DNA of 64,000 bases from Synechococcus sp. CBW1002 (lineage in GTDB: Bacteria > Cyanobacteriota > Cyanobacteriia > PCC-6307 > Cyanobiaceae), in assembly GCF_015840915.1 (NCBI RefSeq), contig NZ_CP060398.1, positions 2,356,001 to 2,420,000 on the forward strand, written 5' to 3'. A program made the translations under genes and the position numbers. A model generated the notes under the pieces. That model was not told the origin of the DNA. It made no database searches and worked only from the letters and a program-made list of their open reading frames with translations. Of this stretch, positions 58,122 to 64,000 are shown one piece after another (positions within the stretch are counted from its first letter, which is position 1; the number at the start of each line of letters is the position of its first letter).

Positions 58122-59465
58122 TCAAGCAGAGGCAACAAGTTGAAAACCAAGGGCAATGGCGCGTCGCTGGAGACCACGAATCTGACGATCCCTTGATTCC
58201 TCCTGATATGCGGCAGCACCGGGATCCTGATATACCAAACCATCACGGAGCGTCTTGTAGTAAAGAATGGCAAGCTTTCGGGCAGTAGCAATTAATGCTT
58301 TACTCTTTCCGGCACGTGCTGCCAGACGACGTTGAAAAGCACCCAGTGCAGTATTCGTTCTTCCCAGCGGTACGGCAGCCATCCAAAAGGCACTACCTGC
58401 TCGCGTAGTGCCCTGTCGTGTTCGTGAAGAAAGTACCTTTCCCCCTGAGATCCTGTTCTGAGGACTGAGTCCCAGCCATGACACAAAATGCTGGGCACTG
58501 GGCCAGCGCTTCATGTCCAACCCACACTCACTAATGAGCGTGAGAACTGTTGTTGGTCCTAATCCCGGAAGCCTTAGAAGATTGTGGCCTGACAAGGCTT
58601 GAATTAGGTGGGTTGGGTTAAATGCAAAGCCATGTCCGCATATCTTCCAATCCCCAGGTTGACTGCCTGGATCTTGATAGTCCGAGCCGGCAAGCTCTGT
58701 CATCAATGATTGTGCCGCAAGCTCGCAGGCCCTGATCTTCTCTGAATAGGTGTCAAAGAGCTCAACTGCGATCTTCAAAGAGAACAAGTGATCGTCTTGG
58801 TAGTTCCCCTCAAGAGCAGCCGCAATTGTTGCCGCGCTCTCCTTGCAGCGTCTGTCTCGGAGAGAAGCGAGTCTTTCGGGGTCCCTCTCACCTGAAAGTA
58901 TGGCATCGATGATTCGCCTACCGGTTAGTCCGCTGATATCTCTGACAACATGATGAAGCTGAAGATTCATAAGCATCAGCGCCTTCTGGATGTGTTGCTG
59001 ATGAGACGAGCGGTATCGAACAAGTTGATCACGCTGCCGCAGATATGAGCGTAGTTCTGTGATTTTTTGGTCTGGACGAAAGCTTGCTCTCACCAGGCCG
59101 TAGCTGTGGAGCTGCTGAAGCCATTGTGCATCGTTGATATCCGTCTTGCGGCCCGGAACATTCTTGGCGTGCCTGGCATTAACAAGAAAGACGTCAATGC
59201 CTTTGCCAGAGAGAATCTCGTAAAGCGGAACCCAGTAGATTCCAGTGGACTCCATGGCAATGGTGCTAATTCCAACTGCCAGCAGCCATTCGGCGAGTGC
59301 GATTAGATCCTTTGTGAAGCTTGAAAACTTGCGGACGGGATTCGGATCAAGCTCGACAGGAACAGCAACAACGTGGAATCTACTGCCGACATCAATTCCA
59401 GCGGAACGAGGGTTAATGACTTTCAGACGAGCTCGGCGCTTGCCTGCTGAAATTGGTTCTCCCAT
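58122..59465 (-). CDS. IS110-family DEDD transposase
   Basis: 447 aa. N-terminal RuvC-like DEDD domain: SAGIDVGSRFHVVAVP, AMESTGIYWVPLYEIL, NARHAKNVPGRKTDINDAQW. C-terminal Tnp20 domain with GLGPTTVLTLISECG and the serine-containing RAGSAFWMAAV. Uses a bridge/seek RNA encoded in the flanking non-coding ends. Lower GC than the chromosome. ATG at 59465. Frame intact. Confidence 0.94.
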   Translation of the reverse strand: MGEPISAGKRRARLKVINPRSAGIDVGSRFHVVAVPVELDPNPVRKFSSFTKDLIALAEWLLAVGISTIAMESTGIYWVPLYEILSGKGIDVFLVNARHAKNVPGRKTDINDAQWLQQLHSYGLVRASFRPDQKITELRSYLRQRDQLVRYRSSHQQHIQKALMLMNLQLHHVVRDISGLTGRRIIDAILSGERDPERLASLRDRRCKESAATIAAALEGNYQDDHLFSLKIAVELFDTYSEKIRACELAAQSLMTELAGSDYQDPGSQPGDWKICGHGFAFNPTHLIQALSGHNLLRLPGLGPTTVLTLISECGLDMKRWPSAQHFVSWLGLSPQNRISGGKVLSSRTRQGTTRAGSAFWMAAVPLGRTNTALGAFQRRLAARAGKSKALIATARKLAILYYKTLRDGLVYQDPGAAAYQEESRDRQIRGLQRRAIALGFQLVASA

Positions 59466-60021
59466 GGCTTAAGGACTCACTAGGTGATCGGGAGGGCATC
59501 AGGCAGGATTCGCGCACTAAAATCAGCAAATTCCTAATCGGGATCGGCCGACTAACTCATTGGTCAGTCGAGCCGTCGCCAGGGCAGGGAGCGCAATTCG
59601 AATCCCAGGCCACGTTTGCTTTCGGGGTCAGGCCTCCAAAGATGTCATCGGCCATGGCCCGATGTCCTCATGACCAGAGTGGCAAGGGCGCTCTGGCTTG
59701 GCCGTGGGTGTTTCGGGCGCGAGGGCGTACGCGCGTACTGGTTCGTTTGCTGACACTGGGGGCCCCAAGGGATCAGGCCCATTGGTGCTCTCCTGACGCC
59801 TAACGATGGGATAAGTCGCTCTGCACCCTTCGCACCTCTGCGATCCAAACAAAAACCCCTTGGTGCATTGCGCTCCAAGGGGTTCTAATCGGTTGGATCA
59901 CGACGACGAAGATGATCCCGGTACCATCAGGTGGATCAGGCCAACGATCAAGCTTCAGGAACGGACTCCGTTGTCTGATCGTGCCTTGAGGCACGGATTG
60001 ATCGTCACAAGCGTGGCAGCG
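59466..60021. other. Non-coding flank of the IS110 element
   Basis: No supported gene. The first ~180 bp upstream of the transposase are the likely element end and a candidate site for its bridge RNA; a hairpin GACTAAC-TCATT-GGTCAGTC spans 59550-59569. IS110 elements have no terminal inverted repeats, so the boundary cannot be placed by eye. Confidence 0.5.
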
Positions 60022-60222
60022 TCAGATTTCCAGGAGTTCAGTTTGAGCAGTCTCAAGCTCATCGAGTTGATCGACCTGCCAGGCACGGCGACGCAACTCA
60101 GCTCCTGGGCAAGGTGCAATCGGTTGGCCCTCAAGGCTCTCAGGAAGTGCCGCCCGCAGATGATGGCGACGAACCTTGGCTGTCCAACGATGGAATCGAT
60201 TGAAAGCGCGTGAACGGGTCAT
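60022..60222 (-). CDS. Small basic protein of unknown function
   Basis: 66 aa starting MTRSRAFNRFHRWTAKVRRH and continuing LRAALPESLEGQPIAPCPGA. The N-terminal half is Arg-rich, the C-terminal half acidic (QVDQLDELETAQTELLEI). A good ribosome site (AAGGGAG) sits 6 bases before the ATG at 60222; a second ATG is at 60228. Not a family I can name; the 5' end faces the ABC transporter gene. Confidence 0.55.
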   Translation of the reverse strand: MTRSRAFNRFHRWTAKVRRHHLRAALPESLEGQPIAPCPGAELRRRAWQVDQLDELETAQTELLEI

Positions 60223-60312
60223 GAACATCTCCCTTCTGGGATGTCGTCGTTCTACCCCCGGTGCACCGCTACAAACCGTTCCTGGCAAACATCTTCACCG
60301 CCAACCCGTCGC

Positions 60313-62118
60313 ATGCGGCCAGCCACCGGCTCCACCCCTGCCCTGAAGCGCCTGCTGCGCACCCTGCGTCCCCATCGGCGGCAGGTCTGGCTGGCGGCGA
60401 CCTGCTCGGTGCTCAATAAACTCTTTGACCTGGCTCCACCGGTGCTGATCGCCCTGGCGGTCGATGTGGTGGTGAAACAGCAGAACTCCTGGCTGGCCGA
60501 TCTGGGCGTGGTCTCGGTTCCGGGCCAGCTGGCCGTGCTGGCCGTGCTGTCATTCCTGATCTGGACCGCCGAATCCCTGTTCGAATACCTCTACGGTCTG
60601 CTCTGGCGCAACCTGGCCCAGACCGTGCAGCACGAACTGCGCCTGGAGGCCTACGACCATCTCCAGCGCCTCGAGATGGCCTTTTTCGAGGCGGGCAGTA
60701 GCGGACGGTTGCTGACGATCCTCAACGACGACATCAACCAGCTGGAGCGCTTCCTCGATCACGGTGCCAATGAGATCCTGCAGCTGATCACCACCGTGCT
60801 GGCCGTGGGCGGGGCGATGGTGTGGATCTCACCGGGTGTGGCTGGGGTGTCGTTTCTGCCGGTGCCGGTGATCCTCTGGGGCTCCCTGGGGTATCAGCAT
60901 CGCCTCGCTCCCCGCTACCAGGAGGTGCGCGAGCGGGCCGGCGATCTGGCCAGCCGCCTGGCCACCAATCTGGGCGGCATGCTCACGATCAAGAGCTACG
61001 TGGCCGAGGGCTGGGAGAACGATCGCCTGTTTCAGCAGAGCGAGGCCTACCGCCAGAGCAACCGCCGCGCCATTCGCTTCTCGGCCGGCTTCGTGCCGCT
61101 GATCCGTTTCGCCATCCTGTTCGCCTTCCTGGCGATCCTGGTGGTCGGCGGGCTGCAGGTGTGGCGCGGAACCCTCGGAGTGGCGCCCTACACCTTCCTG
61201 GTGTACATCACCCAGCGTCTGCTGTGGCCCCTCACCACCCTGGGCCGCACCCTCGACGATTATCAGCGAGGCATGGCGTCGACCAACCGGGTGCTGGATC
61301 TGCTCGACACGCCGATCGCCATCCCCGGTGGTGATGGCCACTTGCCACGCTCCCGGGTGCGGGGCGAGATCCGCTTCGAGGCGGTGGGCTTCGCTTACCA
61401 CGATCGCCCGCCGATTTTGCAGAACTTCAACCTGCAGGTACCGGCAGGATCCACCCTGGGCATCGTGGGCGCCACCGGCTCAGGCAAGAGCACCATCGTG
61501 AAGCTGCTGCTGCGTCTCTACGAACAACAGCAGGGCCAGATCCTGCTCGATGGGATCCCGATCCAGACCCTGCGGCTCGATGACCTGCGTCACGCCATCG
61601 GTTTGGTCAGCCAGGAGGTGTTCCTCTTCCATGGCTCGGTGGCCGAGAACATCGCCTACGGCAGCTTCGACGCATCCCGCAGCGCCATCGAACGCGCCGC
61701 TGCCCTGGCCGAGGCCGCGCCCTTCATCGCCGCCCTGCCCCACGGCTACGACACGGTGGTGGGGGAGCGGGGCCAGCGGCTCTCCGGAGGCCAGCGCCAG
61801 CGCATCGCCCTGGCCCGCGCCATCCTCAAGAATCCTCCGGTGCTGATCCTCGATGAGGCCACCGCCGCCGTGGACAACGACACCGAAGCGGCCATCCAGC
61901 GCTCGCTTGTGCGGCTCACGGCGGATCGCACCACTCTGGTGATCGCCCACCGCCTCAGCACGGTGCGCCATGCCGATCGCATCGTGGTGCTGGAGCAGGG
62001 CCAGATCGTGGAAAGCGGCACCCATGAGCACCTGATCGCCGCCGCCGGTGCCTACGCCGGCCTCTGGCGTGTCCAGGCCGGTCTCCTGCCGGACGAGCCC
62101 CTGCGGTTCGATGCCTGA
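60313..62118 (+). CDS. ABC exporter, fused permease/ATPase (half-transporter)
   Basis: About 601 aa from the ATG at 60313. Six membrane helices (residues ~30-310) are followed by an ATPase: Walker A GATGSGKST, signature LSGGQRQRIALARA, Walker B VLILDEATAAVD and the H-loop VIAHRLSTVRHADRIVVLEQ. A homodimeric exporter of the MsbA/lipid or multidrug type; substrate unknown. An upstream ATG at 60241 would add a 24-residue unstructured stretch. Ends 15 bp before the LCP gene. Confidence 0.93.
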   Translation: MRPATGSTPALKRLLRTLRPHRRQVWLAATCSVLNKLFDLAPPVLIALAVDVVVKQQNSWLADLGVVSVPGQLAVLAVLSFLIWTAESLFEYLYGLLWRNLAQTVQHELRLEAYDHLQRLEMAFFEAGSSGRLLTILNDDINQLERFLDHGANEILQLITTVLAVGGAMVWISPGVAGVSFLPVPVILWGSLGYQHRLAPRYQEVRERAGDLASRLATNLGGMLTIKSYVAEGWENDRLFQQSEAYRQSNRRAIRFSAGFVPLIRFAILFAFLAILVVGGLQVWRGTLGVAPYTFLVYITQRLLWPLTTLGRTLDDYQRGMASTNRVLDLLDTPIAIPGGDGHLPRSRVRGEIRFEAVGFAYHDRPPILQNFNLQVPAGSTLGIVGATGSGKSTIVKLLLRLYEQQQGQILLDGIPIQTLRLDDLRHAIGLVSQEVFLFHGSVAENIAYGSFDASRSAIERAAALAEAAPFIAALPHGYDTVVGERGQRLSGGQRQRIALARAILKNPPVLILDEATAAVDNDTEAAIQRSLVRLTADRTTLVIAHRLSTVRHADRIVVLEQGQIVESGTHEHLIAAAGAYAGLWRVQAGLLPDEPLRFDA

Positions 62119-62133
62119 CATAAGTTTTCCAAC

Positions 62134-63075
62134 ATGAAGACATCTGCGGCGCAGCGCCGTCCCAAGAGAGGTCAGCGCGGGCCCGTCACTGTGGCCGTGG
62201 TGCTGGGCCTCAGTGGCGGTCTGCTGCTCGCCGGTCCCCTGAGTCGCTGGCTGTCCATCGAGAATCACATCGAGGACAAGCGCATCACCAACCCCTTTGC
62301 GGGCTGGGCCAATTTCGGTCATCAGGATGTGCTGTTGCTGGGTACGGATGTCGGTGGTGGCAACACCGACGTGATGGCGGTTCTGCGGGTGGAGAACGGT
62401 GTGACCCGCATCATCCAGGTGCCACGTGACAGCTACATCGAGACGGTGGAGTACGGCGGCGTCAAGGCCAACGCCCTTTACAGCCTGGGGGGCGCCGATC
62501 TGGTGAAACAGGAACTCTCCAGCCGCATGGGACGGCCGATCAGCCATCTGGTCAAGGTGAATCTCTCCTCGATCCGGCGCATGGCCGATGTGCTCGGCGG
62601 CATCGAAGTGGACGTGCCCAAGAGGCTGTACTACGTGGACAACAGCCAGGGGCTTCATATCGACCTCCAGCCCGGCCTGCAGACCCTCAAGGGTCGGGAC
62701 CTGGAGGGATTCCTGCGCTGGCGCCACGATGAGATGGGCGACATCGGCCGGCTGGAGCGTCAGCAGCTGGCCCTCAAAGCCCTGTTCCGCAAGCTCACCC
62801 GACCGGAGAACCTGGTGCGGCTGCCGGCCATCCTGGCTGCCGCCGGCAAGGATCTCCATACCGATCTGGGGCCCATGGAGATGGGTGGACTGATCACGGC
62901 GATGGGCATGACCAGCCTGGAAACCGAACGGCTGGACGGCCGCCCCTTCTACCGGGACGGCATCAGCTACTGGGATGCCACCTGGCCGCAGGCCGAGCCC
63001 GGCGCCGAGGGAAGCAAGGCCGCTGACAATGGCGAGACCAATCCGCAGGACGATCGCTACCGCTTCCTGTTCTGA
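62134..63075 (+). CDS. LytR-CpsA-Psr family protein
   Basis: 313 aa with an N-terminal membrane anchor (VTVAVVLGLSGGLLLAGPL) and an extracytoplasmic LCP domain: LLLGTDVGGGNTDVMAVLRV, IQVPRDSYIETVEYGGVKAN, HLVKVNLSSIRRMADVLGGI and GFLRWRHDEMGDIGRLERQQ. LCP proteins transfer glycopolymers from lipid carriers onto the cell wall. Cotranscription with the ABC exporter is likely. Confidence 0.92.
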   Translation: MKTSAAQRRPKRGQRGPVTVAVVLGLSGGLLLAGPLSRWLSIENHIEDKRITNPFAGWANFGHQDVLLLGTDVGGGNTDVMAVLRVENGVTRIIQVPRDSYIETVEYGGVKANALYSLGGADLVKQELSSRMGRPISHLVKVNLSSIRRMADVLGGIEVDVPKRLYYVDNSQGLHIDLQPGLQTLKGRDLEGFLRWRHDEMGDIGRLERQQLALKALFRKLTRPENLVRLPAILAAAGKDLHTDLGPMEMGGLITAMGMTSLETERLDGRPFYRDGISYWDATWPQAEPGAEGSKAADNGETNPQDDRYRFLF

Positions 63076-63152
63076 GACCTGACCACTTCTGAGGCCTGAG
63101 CGCGGGCCATAGGCTGAGCCGGTCATCCCTGCTGCGGCAGCTGCGCGCCCCC

Positions 63153-64000
63153 GTGTCTTCCCCGCTGCTGCACAACAGCCTCAAGCTGGGGATCTCGGCC
63201 ACGATCACCGCTGCCGCAGCCCTGTGGTGGGAGCGGATCGAGTTCGTCTGGTATCCGCTGATGGCGGTGATCGTCGTGGTCGACGACAACGACGACCAGA
63301 CCGTGAACGCGGCCACGTCCCGCATTCTCGGCACCGTCACCGGAGGGCTGATCACCTTTCTGGTGCACACGATCCTGTCGGGCTGGATCGGGGTGCTGGT
63401 GTCGCTGCTGCTGATGGTGCCGGTGCTGCGGATGCTGGGCTGGCAGAGCTCCCTCGGCACTGCCGGCCTGGTGAGCGTGATGTTCCTGATGATTCCCGAC
63501 CACGTGCTCCTCAACTGGAACTACGTGTTCAACCGCGCCCTTGACACGGCCCTGGGCTGCGTGATTGCCATTCTGGTGGGATTGCTGTTCTGGCCCCGCC
63601 AGGGCCTCAGGGAACTGCAGGAGATCGAAGACAGGCTCTGGGAGCAGTTGAGGTGCCAGCTGGAGGAGCATCGCCGCTGGCTGATCGAGCTCGCCCCAGC
63701 GCCACCGCCCCTGCCGCCGGCCGACTTCACCGAGACCTGGCTGCGCATGAGTCAGCTCACCCAGGAGCAGATGCGCGGTCCCCGGCGTCGCTGGCTGCTG
63801 CGCCGGCGCTGGCGCCAACGGCTCAACCTCTGGCAGACCCTCGGCCACCACTGGGTTCAGTGGGAGCGTCTGCTCTCCAACCTGCCGCCAGCAACGCCGC
63901 CTCCCGAGACGGACCCGGCCATCACAGGCCCCTATCCCCTGCGCCAGGTGCTGGCCGACCTGGCCGCCGCCCTGGAGGGGAGCAGGGCGCACCCTGTGCC
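63153..64000 (+). CDS. FUSC-family membrane protein (partial)
   Basis: Aromatic acid exporter/YccS-like protein; the first ~282 codons are in the window and the frame is open at the right edge. Starts VSSPLLHNSLKLGISATITA with several helices (YPLMAVIVVVDDNDDQTVNA, GVLVSLLLMVPVLRMLGW, GLVSVMFLMIPDHVLLNWNY, GCVIAILVGLLFWPRQGLRE), then a cytoplasmic charged helical region. GTG at 63153 is the only ordinary start after the in-frame stop at 63090. Confidence 0.85.
   Translation, partial: MSSPLLHNSLKLGISATITAAAALWWERIEFVWYPLMAVIVVVDDNDDQTVNAATSRILGTVTGGLITFLVHTILSGWIGVLVSLLLMVPVLRMLGWQSSLGTAGLVSVMFLMIPDHVLLNWNYVFNRALDTALGCVIAILVGLLFWPRQGLRELQEIEDRLWEQLRCQLEEHRRWLIELAPAPPPLPPADFTETWLRMSQLTQEQMRGPRRRWLLRRRWRQRLNLWQTLGHHWVQWERLLSNLPPATPPPETDPAITGPYPLRQVLADLAAALEGSRAHPV

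Noticed and set aside
61480-63126. Open frame of 548 codons on the minus strand
   Set aside because: Lies antisense to both the ABC exporter and the LCP gene; its composition is that of a shadow frame.

Overview
The window is a GC-rich, gene-dense stretch of a cyanobacterial chromosome. Photosystem genes (psbA, psbY), the cyclase factor ycf54, a CrtH-type carotenoid isomerase, cyanobacteria-only hypothetical proteins and repeated HIP1 octamers (GCGATCGC, e.g. near 11049 and 20220) all point that way. Composition and gene content suggest a unicellular Synechococcus/Cyanobium-type organism; the genus is inference.

Layout. 1-7431: hoxEFUY diaphorase/hydrogenase genes, an HDAC-family deacetylase, and a two-gene unit made of a free-standing HoxF-like [2Fe-2S] domain and an ADP-forming acyl-CoA synthetase fused to a GNAT acetyltransferase. 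7542-10634: small proteins, glutamyl-Q tRNA-Asp synthetase, HU, and an MBL-fold protein lacking its metal ligands. 10743-20544: glycogen debranching enzyme, transglutaminase-like protein, P-loop kinase/WYL fusion, lipase, GT2 glycosyltransferase and GH3 glucosidase. 21423-28227: exported protein, feoA, a frameshifted feoB, a low-oxygen-type psbA (D1'), type II sulfide:quinone reductase, an ArsR repressor and an unknown gene. 28354-29541: decayed genes. 29790-41927: tRNA-Lys, photosynthesis and housekeeping genes, and an IS630 element inserted in the 3' end of an alcohol dehydrogenase gene. 42061-51829: a phosphatase followed by overlapping recC-recB-recD. 52541-56211: cupin, DEAD-box helicase and RRM protein. 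56458-59465: an IS3 and an IS110 element side by side. 60022-64000: a small basic protein, ABC exporter, LCP protein and the start of an FUSC protein.

How it fits together. The first 28 kb is unusually rich in functions for dark, low-oxygen or sulfidic conditions: bidirectional hydrogenase, ADP-forming acetyl-CoA synthetase, ferrous iron uptake, the D1 isoform with A80/L158/A286, and sulfide:quinone reductase followed by a cysteine-containing ArsR regulator. A fermentative-type alcohol dehydrogenase near 34 kb has been truncated by the IS630 insertion. The psbA-sqr-arsR stretch is the best candidate for a functional module that would let photosystem II and sulfide oxidation be adjusted together. 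This is inferred from residues and gene neighbourhood only. The hydrogenase large subunit and maturation genes would lie beyond the left edge.
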